Positions 16,724-25,021 of a stretch of DNA of 37,960 nt are shown here, in pieces; positions within the stretch are counted from its first letter, which is position 1, and the number at the start of each line of letters is the position of its first letter. The translations under genes and the position numbers were made by a program. This stretch comes from Bifidobacterium breve (lineage in GTDB: Bacteria > Bacteroidota > Bacteroidia > Flavobacteriales > Flavobacteriaceae): positions 1-37,960 of the forward strand of contig CALPUN020000002.1 of assembly GCA_943326765.2 (NCBI GenBank), read 5' to 3'. The notes beneath the pieces were generated by a model. The model did no database searches and was not told the origin of the DNA. It worked only from the letters and a program-made list of their open reading frames with translations.

Positions 16724-17429
16724 CTTTGTTTTTCTTTAATATTTGAGCAATAGCTTTGGATATTTTATCTTCTCCGGTTTCAGATTTTAGAAGTGCTACT
16801 TTTTTATGAAAAAAGACCTTTCCGTCCTGCATAAAAATAATTTCGGTAATCAAATCATCCAATTCGCTCAACAAGTGAGATGTGATAAAAATAAGCTTGC
16901 CTTTTTCTTTTTCATTTATGATTTTCTCTTTTAGAATTTCGGAAGCCAACGGATCTAAACCAGCTGTAGGTTCGTCTAATATTAAAACATCCGGATTAAA
17001 CAAAAAAGCCAGAACAGCACTGACCTTTTGGGTGGTTCCCCCTGATAAGGTTCTCATTTTTTTGTCGAACATTTTTTCGAGTTCAAAAGCTTTCAGCAAA
17101 TCTTCATCTAATTCATTGGTTGTATTTCTGATTTTTTTGATCATATCGATAATTTGACCAATAGTCATATTATCCGGATAGCGCCCAATCTGGGGCATAT
17201 AGCCTATTTTTTCGCGGTACAAATATTCTTTAAAAATTGTTTTTCCATCAAACGAGATTGAGCCTTTATCGGGCAAAACCATCCCTAAAATTGATTTTAT
17301 CAGGGTAGTTTTCCCGCAACCATTTGGTCCAATTAGAGCTATACATTCTCCTTTTTTACAAGAAAGATTGATATTAGAGAGTACTTCAAGTTTACCAAAC
17401 TTTTTATTAATATTTATTATTTCAATCAT
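16707..17429 (-). CDS. nosF: ABC transporter ATPase NosF
   Basis: Walker A GPNGCGKTT, LSGGTTQKV signature, Walker B VLILDEPTAGLDP; overlaps nosD. Confidence 0.92.
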   Translation of the reverse strand: MIEIININKKFGKLEVLSNINLSCKKGECIALIGPNGCGKTTLIKSILGMVLPDKGSISFDGKTIFKEYLYREKIGYMPQIGRYPDNMTIGQIIDMIKKIRNTTNELDEDLLKAFELEKMFDKKMRTLSGGTTQKVSAVLAFLFNPDVLILDEPTAGLDPLASEILKEKIINEKEKGKLIFITSHLLSELDDLITEIIFMQDGKVFFHKKVALLKSETGEDKISKAIAQILKKNKDEPNR

Positions 17430-18661
17430 AGCGGTAGCGACTTCATTAAGGGCGTTTTATCTATAAAATTATCAGGCGTGATACTGGGCAATACTTTTTC
17501 AGATTTGTCCAAAAGGGTAATCATAAAACTGCGATAAAGCAACATGGTGGAAGCATTTTTTTCAGTCAAAACAGCAAATAAACTCAACGGATGATAAGGA
17601 ACATCCCCAACTCCGTTTTTATCCAAATCATACCCTTCGTATTTATCCCAATAATTGCTGTTAAAAGTGTTCAAAACCAAACTGCCATTGGTACTAATAT
17701 CAAAAGTGTTTTTGAGATAATTATTGCTTACGATTTCATTATCCATACAACTGGCTTGTACTTTCAAGCCCCAACCATTAGAGATAAAATTATTTTTTTC
17801 AATTTTAATACGAGTCGTTCCTTCCATATAAATGGCCGAAGTGTTTTTGAGAAACTTATTGTTAAAAATATAGCCGTCCGAGATTTCTTTCAGCAATAAA
17901 CCATAAGCGGAATCGCCCCAATTTTCTTCAAATGTATTGTTAAACATTTTGACACTTTTAGAGAACATCACGGCGACACCTGCACCATTGTTTTTAAACA
18001 AATTAGTAATATAAGAATCATCATTGGAAAACATAAAATGCAAACCGTAACGAATGTTTTTAGTGGAAATATTTCTCCAAATCACCGAATTCGTAACAAA
18101 CTCAAAATAAATACCGTCCCGATGTCCCGAAACCGTATTGGCAATAATTTGCAGGTTATCACTTTTCCAGCAATGAATTCCGTTGCCTATAAGCTGTTCC
18201 TGCGTGCCGTATGATACGATGGTGTTTCCTTTAACGATACAGTTATTACAATTTTGAAGATAAATGCCAAAGAAATTATTATCAAGACAATTGTTGTAGA
18301 TTCTCACAAAAGTTCGATTGTATACTTTAATGCCGCAAGGATCATCTAATGCCGCAAAGCCCGAGTTAATAATTTTAAAACCTTTAACTACAACACTATC
18401 CGCCTTTACAGATAACACTTCTCCCTGTTTTTGAGCGTCTAAAACGGGGAATTCTTTCCCTAAAAAAACTATCTTTTTATTGATTACAATGTTTCCTTCT
18501 CTATACAATCCTGAGTGAACAATAATCGTATCGCCATTTTTAGATTGTGCAATAGCTTGATGAATACTCTTCACGGGATAGTGCTTTCCAACAGGAATAG
18601 TATTAGCAATCAAGACTTGAAAAGTAAAAAAGAAATAGCTTATATAGCAGAGTTGTTTCAT
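17426..18661 (-). CDS. nosD: Periplasmic copper-binding/maturation protein NosD (beta-helix)
   Basis: Signal peptide, repeated right-handed beta-helix pattern (NNFFGIYLQNCNNCIVKGNTIV...HRDGIYFEFVTNSVI...). Confidence 0.93.
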   Translation of the reverse strand: MKQLCYISYFFFTFQVLIANTIPVGKHYPVKSIHQAIAQSKNGDTIIVHSGLYREGNIVINKKIVFLGKEFPVLDAQKQGEVLSVKADSVVVKGFKIINSGFAALDDPCGIKVYNRTFVRIYNNCLDNNFFGIYLQNCNNCIVKGNTIVSYGTQEQLIGNGIHCWKSDNLQIIANTVSGHRDGIYFEFVTNSVIWRNISTKNIRYGLHFMFSNDDSYITNLFKNNGAGVAVMFSKSVKMFNNTFEENWGDSAYGLLLKEISDGYIFNNKFLKNTSAIYMEGTTRIKIEKNNFISNGWGLKVQASCMDNEIVSNNYLKNTFDISTNGSLVLNTFNSNYWDKYEGYDLDKNGVGDVPYHPLSLFAVLTEKNASTMLLYRSFMITLLDKSEKVLPSITPDNFIDKTPLMKSLPL

Positions 18662-19090
18662 TTAGTAACTACTATAAAGTTCTTTCCATGATAATAGGGC
18701 TGCATTGAATTTTGGTTGATAGCGTTCCGCTTCTTTTTTTGAAGCAAAAGCAATCGCATTCCCATTCATCGGACTATTGATAGTGCCTCCTTTCAAAAAA
18801 TAGCATTTTTCAACGGAAATGAGTGTATTATCCATCAAATAGTCACAAACAAAAAAGGCTTTATAGGGAACCACTGTATTGGATTTCGCAAAATGAATTA
18901 GGCAGGCAACATCATCAAATTTATAATACCGCCCTTTTTCTGTAATGAGTTCGGCTCCAAATTGTCCGTTGGCGATGGTCATTTTACAAAAATCACAAGC
19001 ATCGGAATTGAACTGTAAAGGTTTAGGTTCTCCTGACATACAGGAAATAAGAACTAAAGAGGCAAATAATAAAAAGACAGCTTTTTTCAT
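18662..19090 (-). CDS. nosL: NosL copper chaperone lipoprotein
   Basis: Lipobox LISC; CDFCKMTIANGQFGAELITEKGRYYKFDDVACLIHF. Confidence 0.93.
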   Translation of the reverse strand: MKKAVFLLFASLVLISCMSGEPKPLQFNSDACDFCKMTIANGQFGAELITEKGRYYKFDDVACLIHFAKSNTVVPYKAFFVCDYLMDNTLISVEKCYFLKGGTINSPMNGNAIAFASKKEAERYQPKFNAALLSWKELYSSY

Positions 19091-19097
19091 TTGAATA

Positions 19098-19682
19098 TTA
19101 TTTTTTTTGTACTAAATGGTATTCTTTTACCACTATAAATAAAAGTAAAACTGCAGCTCCAGTCAACAACCAACCTCCGGTATCTGGAATAGAATAAGCT
19201 CCAAAATTCAGTAGCTGTTTGTATCCTAATAATGGTGGTTGATAAGCCATACCAGGCACTTTAATCGCTGCATTAGGATCTAAGTTATGTCCGTATTCAT
19301 AATTCCAACGGTAAAAATCAACGGCAGCGGAGAGTATAAAAACTACATAAGTAATTAAAAATAGCTTTACTCCTTTTCGTTTACCTATAAAAACCAAAAG
19401 CAGAGAAACTAAAGCAAATAGTCCAAAAACAACGGGAAGTATTTTAAATTCCGGGAAGTTTTCATCATGTAGGGTTGCCATACCAATATAATGGTTCAAA
19501 CCATTGATAATGGCTACATCACCCCCTATTTTATTAGCAAACAATTGCAATACCAGCCCTTCAGGATATTGAGGTGCTTGCAATTCTATTCGCCACATCG
19601 GCACAAACTGTGCACCTGCAAAGAGTGCAGAGACGATCAAAAGTAAGACTTTCGAAAGCAAGGAAATTTTTTGAGTTTTCAT
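19098..19682 (-). CDS. NosB-like polytopic membrane protein of a clade II nos cluster
   Basis: 194 aa, N-terminal TM, loop with NKIGGDVAIINGLNHYIGM, three further TMs; directly downstream of nosZ, where nosB lies in clade II clusters. Confidence 0.65.
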   Translation of the reverse strand: MKTQKISLLSKVLLLIVSALFAGAQFVPMWRIELQAPQYPEGLVLQLFANKIGGDVAIINGLNHYIGMATLHDENFPEFKILPVVFGLFALVSLLLVFIGKRKGVKLFLITYVVFILSAAVDFYRWNYEYGHNLDPNAAIKVPGMAYQPPLLGYKQLLNFGAYSIPDTGGWLLTGAAVLLLFIVVKEYHLVQKK

Positions 19683-19694
19683 AATTGAAAAATA

Positions 19695-19722
19695 AAAGGA
19701 GCAACTTTTAAATTGCTCCTTT
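19695..19722 (-). terminator. Stem-loop between nosZ and the nosB-like gene
   Basis: AAAGGAGCAA-(8 nt)-TTGCTCCTTT perfect 10-bp arms; minus-strand 3' side continues TATTTTTC. Confidence 0.65.
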
Positions 19723-19735
19723 GATGAATGGGTGT

Positions 19736-21718
19736 CTATTTTTTGTCAGGAGCTGGTAAATTGGTTCCTAAACTATAGGTTAAAGGTACGGAGCTACCCT
19801 TTGGAGACACTCGGACATATCCTTGCATTTCTTGGTGCAACGCACTACAAAAATCGGTGCAATAGAATGGAACAATTCCAACTCTATCGGGAGTCCATTT
19901 TAGAGTGGTAGTTTCACCTGGCATAATTAACAATTCGGAAGTATTGGCACCTTTAATTCCAAATCCATGAGGTACATCCCAATCTTGTTCTAGGTTGGTT
20001 ATGTGAAAATATACTTCGTCACCCAATTTAATTCCTTCAATATTATCTGGAGAAAAGTGAGAACGAATGCAGGTCATAGAGACATCTACACGGTTTCCGT
20101 TACGAACTACTTTGGTTTCTTTTTCGCCTTTAGAAACAAAGGGATGGTGGTTGTCTTCTAATTTATAGAATTTCAATTGACCGTTGTTTCGAATTAAATC
20201 AGCAGGAGCAGCTTGTGCATAATGCGGTTCTCCAATGGTAGGAAAATCTAATATTAATTGCATTTTATCACCACTAATATCATAAATTTGAGCCGATTGC
20301 GCTAACTCAGGACCTGTTGGTAAATAACGATCTTTGGTGATTTTATTATATGCGATTAAGTATTTTCCAAAAGGTTTTTTAGAATCTCCTCCAGGAATAC
20401 ATAAGTGACCTACAGAATAATACGTTGGAACTCTATCCAATACTTTCAAAGATTTGATATCCCATTTTACTACTTCAGAAGAAACGAACATGGTGGTATA
20501 AGCATTTCCTTTTCCGTCAAACTCCGTGTGCAAAGGTCCTAAACCTGGTTTTTGAACTTCTCCATGAAGAGCAGCTTCGTATTTAATTACCGGAATACCA
20601 TCATATTCTCCTTCAAATTGTTTGGTTTTAATAGCATTCATTAATTTGTCAAAACTAAATACCGGAATTAAAGCAGCCAATTTCCCTGAACCTACAATGT
20701 ATTCTCCTGTTGGATCTACATCACAGCCGTGGGGTGATTTTGGACAAGGAATCATATAACAAATATCTTTTAATTCTTTAGAATCTAGAATAAGTACTTT
20801 TGTTTTAATTTCAGAAGTTGCAGAATGTGTTTTTTCATCATATACATTATGAGCATATCTTGTTGAAGTTAATTTTCCTTTTCCAGCTTTGATATATTCT
20901 TCTGCTTTTTTCCAATTGACCGCCATAATAAAATCTTTGTCTTTTTGAGAAGCATTAACTTCTAACAAGGTATTGGCTTGTTCGGTGTTATAGCAAGAGA
21001 AGAAAAACCACCCGTGTGATTTTCCTTTACCGGCATGAGATAAATCAAAATTTACTCCCGGGCATTGTATTTGGAAAGCAATATCCATTTGGCCTTCTTT
21101 CTCTACTTTCACAAAGCTTAAATGTCCTTTAAAATTTTGTTTATAAGTGTTGATTGGCACGTCTCCATTGGCGTTATCTGGTGGAACGCTAAAACGAGTT
21201 CCGGCTACTACATACTCCGTATTTTCGGTAATGAAAGGAGACGAGTGATTACCGGCACTATTAGGTAACTCAATAATTTCTTTTGTAGTAAATGTTTTCA
21301 AATCCAAACGAGCAATCCGTGGCGTATTATTGGCATTAGCAAAAAGCCAACGACCATCAACTTCACCATTTGTTTGAGAAAGTTCGGTATGGTGTTGGTC
21401 ATCCCAAGGCACAAAACCATGTGATGTATTTAACATCGGTTTGGTTTCTTCACTAAAACCATAACCGCTTTCTGGATCAGCAGAAAATACTGGAATTACT
21501 CTTAATAATCTTCCGCTTGGAAGACCATAAACGCTAACTTGACCACTAAAACCTCCTGATACGAAGTTATAGAATTCGTCATATTTTCCTGGCGCAACAT
21601 AGGCTTTCTGAGCAGCATCGCCACTCACAGCATCACTAGAATTTTTTGGTTTACAGGAGGTGAATAACGCACTTCCTAGTACAATAGCAAAAATTGCTTT
21701 TAAAAATTTATTTTTCAT
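19736..21718 (-). CDS. nosZ: Nitrous oxide reductase, clade II-like, predicted lipoprotein
   Basis: 660 aa; CuA motif YCTDFCSALHQEMQGYV, DDQHHTE, GHLCIPGGD, SPHGCDVDPTGEYIVGSGK; Sec-type N-terminus with lipobox ALFTSC and no twin-arginine. Confidence 0.97.
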   Translation of the reverse strand: MKNKFLKAIFAIVLGSALFTSCKPKNSSDAVSGDAAQKAYVAPGKYDEFYNFVSGGFSGQVSVYGLPSGRLLRVIPVFSADPESGYGFSEETKPMLNTSHGFVPWDDQHHTELSQTNGEVDGRWLFANANNTPRIARLDLKTFTTKEIIELPNSAGNHSSPFITENTEYVVAGTRFSVPPDNANGDVPINTYKQNFKGHLSFVKVEKEGQMDIAFQIQCPGVNFDLSHAGKGKSHGWFFFSCYNTEQANTLLEVNASQKDKDFIMAVNWKKAEEYIKAGKGKLTSTRYAHNVYDEKTHSATSEIKTKVLILDSKELKDICYMIPCPKSPHGCDVDPTGEYIVGSGKLAALIPVFSFDKLMNAIKTKQFEGEYDGIPVIKYEAALHGEVQKPGLGPLHTEFDGKGNAYTTMFVSSEVVKWDIKSLKVLDRVPTYYSVGHLCIPGGDSKKPFGKYLIAYNKITKDRYLPTGPELAQSAQIYDISGDKMQLILDFPTIGEPHYAQAAPADLIRNNGQLKFYKLEDNHHPFVSKGEKETKVVRNGNRVDVSMTCIRSHFSPDNIEGIKLGDEVYFHITNLEQDWDVPHGFGIKGANTSELLIMPGETTTLKWTPDRVGIVPFYCTDFCSALHQEMQGYVRVSPKGSSVPLTYSLGTNLPAPDKK

Positions 21719-21721
21719 GAT

Positions 21722-21760
21722 TTATTTTCTTTTGAATTTATTTTCTTTTGAATTTATTTT
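21722..21760. repeat. 16-bp tandem repeat, about 2.4 copies (TTATTTTCTTTTGAAT)
   Basis: Two exact 16-bp units plus TTATTTT; overlaps the cytochrome stop codon and the nosZ leader. Confidence 0.9.
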
Positions 21761-22230
21761 ACGCCGTCATTTTTACGCATATATTCTAATACACTTCTAG
21801 CTTCGGTATCATTTAATCCTTGGTTTGGCATACGAACCAAGCAAATTTCAAGAGCAGCTTGCATTTTTGGATCTTTTGTAATCATTGGATCCGGATTGGT
21901 GATGAAGTTCATAATCCATTCTGGTTGGTGACGAGAAATTACGCCTTTCCATCCCGGTCCAACTAATTTCTCATCGGTAGGTTTATGACAGGATGTGCAT
22001 TTTACACCAGCTATTTTTTCTCCTTCAGTAGCCATGGCTTGATCTAAAGTTGCTCCTAAATCTACTTTGTCAAATTTTCCTTCACCCCTATTTGGGTCAT
22101 AGGAAGAAGGATCTGCTGCGGTAGTTGTTTCATTGCCACCTGGCTTTGAAAAATCGGTATCTGAATTTTCTTTTTTACCACAAGCAGTAAACATTGCCAG
22201 TGATAAGATTAGTAATAATAATTTGTTCAT
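21754..22230 (-). CDS. Monoheme c-type cytochrome lipoprotein, first gene of the nos operon
   Basis: Lipobox FTAC; heme motif CTSCH; downstream Met in LVRMPNQGLNDTEARSVLEYMRK. Confidence 0.9.
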   Translation of the reverse strand: MNKLLLLILSLAMFTACGKKENSDTDFSKPGGNETTTAADPSSYDPNRGEGKFDKVDLGATLDQAMATEGEKIAGVKCTSCHKPTDEKLVGPGWKGVISRHQPEWIMNFITNPDPMITKDPKMQAALEICLVRMPNQGLNDTEARSVLEYMRKNDGVK

Positions 22231-22256
22231 GTTCTTAAAGGTTTAAAATTTAATGC

Positions 22257-22264
22257 CAAATTTA
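22257..22264 (-). promoter_or_regulatory. -7 element of the nos operon (TAAATTTG)
   Basis: Exact TAnnTTTG on the minus strand, 29.5 nt from the centre of the box at 22287-22300. Confidence 0.6.
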
Positions 22265-22286
22265 ATGTAGGCATATCCCCTTTTTT

Positions 22287-22300
22287 ATGATTTAAATCAT
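22287..22300. promoter_or_regulatory. FNR-type operator ATGATTTAAATCAT upstream of the nos operon
   Basis: Perfect 14-bp palindrome identical to the core of the ric/nadA palindrome at 12573-12592. Confidence 0.75.
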
Positions 22301-22413
22301 GTTATTATTATTTTTTAATGAAGATTTAGTTGTAATTTATTAATTATTAATAAAGTAAGGTAAATGAAGTACTATTTATCTAGGAATTACGTGTTGAGAA
22401 AAGGGTATAATAA

Positions 22414-22457
22414 AATGAAAAAAGACTATCCTTTCTAATAGTCTTTTCATTGTTTTT
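22414..22457 (+). terminator. Orphan hairpin with T-tract on the plus strand
   Basis: AATGAAAAAAGACTAT / ATAGTCTTTTCATT then GTTTTTTC; no annotated plus-strand gene upstream. Confidence 0.55.
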
Positions 22458-22585
22458 TCTTTTTGAAAGGCATGTTATAAACTTAAGTAAATATAAAATC
22501 AGAGTTGCCGATTTGAGGCAATGGAATTAGACTTGAGTAAAGGAATCCGTTGTAGGACACTTAAAAACTACCCTTCAATAGGGCT

Positions 22586-22615
22586 AAAAAAAACCACTAC
22601 TGTTGCGGTAGCGGT
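22586..22615 (-). terminator. Terminator of the SIMPL-domain gene
   Basis: Minus strand ACCGCTAC-CGCAACA-GTAGTGGT (one G-U pair) followed by a T-run. Confidence 0.75.
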
Positions 22616-22641
22616 ATATTCATTGGATGGCATTTTCTCTT

Positions 22642-23334
22642 TTATTCCAATACAAAACTGACAGTTACATTCACCACAATTTCAATTTCGCCTGCTGCTA
22701 AGGTTTCCTTTGGTGCTCCGCCATCATTGGCCATGGCCATCGTTTTCATTTCATACATTGGGCGCGTAGGGTAATAGACTTGGGAATTGTCTGAAATCGT
22801 CATGGCTTTCCCTACTTTTTGATTGGTCATCGAAACAAAATCTTCTGCTTTCGCTTTGGCATTTTTCATGGCTAGTTTTCTAGCATCCGATTGCAATTGC
22901 TCCATTTTTGAAGATTTGAATTCGACGTTGTCAATTCTGTTGATTCCTAAATCGACCAATCCATCCATCAACACCTCATAGATATTCAAGTTTTTTAACA
23001 AAATTGTGACACTTTGCGTGGCCATATAATTATTTTTCTTTTTCTCGTAATCGTAATTCGGGTACAAAGTAACGCGTTGGGTTTGATAGTCTTCTTTGGC
23101 AATAGTCATTTTTTTGATGAATTTCAAAACAGCATCCATTTTAGAATCGTTTTCATTTTTTACATCAGCGGCTTTTGACCCTTTAGTTTCTATGGCAAAC
23201 GATACCGCAGCTTGATCCGGAACTACTTTTATTTTTCCTTCTCCGGAAACATTGATTAGCGGAAGTTGCTTGATTTCTTGAGCTTGCAAAGTGGTAGCCA
23301 AAAGGATACCTACCAATAAAAGTGCTTTTTTCAT
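22642..23334 (-). CDS. SIMPL (DUF541) domain periplasmic protein
   Basis: Signal peptide; INVSGEGKIKVVPDQAAVSFAIETKG, TQRVTLYPNYDYEKKKNNYMATQSV. Confidence 0.9.
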   Translation of the reverse strand: MKKALLLVGILLATTLQAQEIKQLPLINVSGEGKIKVVPDQAAVSFAIETKGSKAADVKNENDSKMDAVLKFIKKMTIAKEDYQTQRVTLYPNYDYEKKKNNYMATQSVTILLKNLNIYEVLMDGLVDLGINRIDNVEFKSSKMEQLQSDARKLAMKNAKAKAEDFVSMTNQKVGKAMTISDNSQVYYPTRPMYEMKTMAMANDGGAPKETLAAGEIEIVVNVTVSFVLE

Positions 23335-23382
23335 GTGGGTTGTTTTTTAAAGTTGATTCGCTTTTACCAAATCTAATGCCAT

Positions 23383-24024
23383 TTATAATTTTCCAGCTTT
23401 GGCTAAACCAAATAAAATTACAATCGGAATTAGCAATAAAACGACCATAAACGTATTTTCAGTAAGGATATACGGTGCTTTGATAATCGTAATGAGGAAT
23501 CCACCAATCGCGCCGCCAAAGTGAGCGGTATGTCCTATGTTGTCATTTTTCGCTTTCATTCCGTAAATGGAATACAACAAATACCCTATTCCGAAAATAT
23601 AAGCTGGAATCGGGATTGGGATAAAAAACAAATACAAACTCATGTCGGGTTGCAACAATATTGCAGAATACAAAATTCCAGTAACCGCTCCCGAAGCTCC
23701 AATCGCCCGGTAATTATAGTCGTCTTTGTGCATCAACAAGGTCAGCAAACTGCCAAAAATTAAACTGCCAACATAAATCAAGGCAAACGTATCGCTTTCC
23801 ATATAACTGATAACGACGGGCGCAAACATGTATAATGTAAACATATTAAAAAACAGATGCCCAATATCGCCGTGTAAAAAAGCGGAAGAAACCATTCGGT
23901 AATGCTCTCCAGCACGGATACTTCCGATATGAAACTCGTACTTTCTAAAAAAAGCAAGAGCACCAAATCCTTTAAAACTAACTATTAAATTCAGAGCAAT
24001 TATAAAAATGAGAACTATATTCAT
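23383..24024 (-). CDS. Rhomboid-family intramembrane serine protease
   Basis: HLFFNMFTLYMF, AIGASGAVTGILYS (catalytic Ser), GHTAHFGGAIGGF (catalytic His). Track start 24087; MNIVLIFIIALN at 24024 more likely. Confidence 0.92.
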   Translation of the reverse strand: MNIVLIFIIALNLIVSFKGFGALAFFRKYEFHIGSIRAGEHYRMVSSAFLHGDIGHLFFNMFTLYMFAPVVISYMESDTFALIYVGSLIFGSLLTLLMHKDDYNYRAIGASGAVTGILYSAILLQPDMSLYLFFIPIPIPAYIFGIGYLLYSIYGMKAKNDNIGHTAHFGGAIGGFLITIIKAPYILTENTFMVVLLLIPIVILFGLAKAGKL

Positions 24025-24106
24025 TGTAATGATTTTATTTCCCGTAAAAATAGAAATAGTTTCTTTAGCTTTTGTTAAAGTAAACATACTAAAAAAGGAT
24101 AAATGT

Positions 24107-24114
24107 ATATTTGT
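24107..24114 (+). promoter_or_regulatory. -7 element TATATTTG upstream of the acyltransferase
   Basis: Exact TAnnTTTG match 15 nt before ATG 24130; lies inside the track's extended ORF. Confidence 0.5.
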
Positions 24115-24129
24115 GAAAATTTTAAGGTA

Positions 24130-24999
24130 ATGCAGTTTTTAATTTACATTCTCCTCTATCCTATTCTTTGGTTCATCTCGATACTTCCGTTTCGATGGTT
24201 GTATGCTTTATCCGATACTATTTATGTTGTCGTTTATTACCTGATTGGCTATCGCAAATCAACTGTTCGGGAAAACATAGCCTTGGCTTTGCCCCATCTG
24301 TCAGATAAAGAGCGGTTGCGAATCGAGAAAAAATCGTATCAGCACTTGTGCGATATGTTCTTGGAAATGATCAAAACCATGTCGATTTCAAAAGCAGAAA
24401 TGGAAAAACGATTCCAATTTAAAAACTTAGATACTTATTTGGATTTGGAGAAAAAACAAAAAAGTGTGGCTTTACTTTGTGCCCATTATGCCAGTTACGA
24501 ATGGGTCATTTCCATGAATCATCGCATAACTTTTGACGGATTTGCCATTTATAAGAAAATCAACAACCATTATTTTGATAGGTTGGTAAAAAAAATTCGT
24601 TCCAAATTTGGAGCCACACTAATAACAACAAAGGAAACCATTCCGTTCATTCGTGACAATACCAAAGAAAATCGATTGGGGATTTATGGTTTTGCCAGCG
24701 ACCAGTCGCCTAAAATTTATTCCGTTTTTCACTGGAACAAATTCATGGGCGTTGAAGTGCCAGTGCATACCGGTGCCGAAATGCTCGCAAAAACATACGA
24801 TATGAATGTAGTTTTCTTAAAAGTGAAAAAAGTAAAACGAGGCTACTATGAAGCCCGTTTTGAAAACATTTTTGAAAATGTGAAAGACTATCCTAATTAT
24901 GAAATCACGGACCAATTCTTAAAAATGGTAGAAGCCCAAATTTTAGAAGCTCCGGAGTATTATTTGTGGACACACAATCGTTGGAAACACCGCAGATAA
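24130..24999 (+). CDS. Lipid A biosynthesis acyltransferase family (LpxL/HtrB-like)
   Basis: Single N-terminal TM, LCAHYASYEW (HxxxxE/D-type region), TGAEMLAKTYDMNVVF, YYLWTHNRWKHRR. Start revised from 24103 to ATG 24130. Confidence 0.9.
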   Translation: MQFLIYILLYPILWFISILPFRWLYALSDTIYVVVYYLIGYRKSTVRENIALALPHLSDKERLRIEKKSYQHLCDMFLEMIKTMSISKAEMEKRFQFKNLDTYLDLEKKQKSVALLCAHYASYEWVISMNHRITFDGFAIYKKINNHYFDRLVKKIRSKFGATLITTKETIPFIRDNTKENRLGIYGFASDQSPKIYSVFHWNKFMGVEVPVHTGAEMLAKTYDMNVVFLKVKKVKRGYYEARFENIFENVKDYPNYEITDQFLKMVEAQILEAPEYYLWTHNRWKHRR

Positions 25000-25021
25000 T
25001 ATTGAATTAACGATAGTCGAT

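Noticed and set aside
16882-17157. 91-aa plus-strand ORF
   Set aside because: Antisense to nosF Walker B/signature region, low complexity Ser/Lys.
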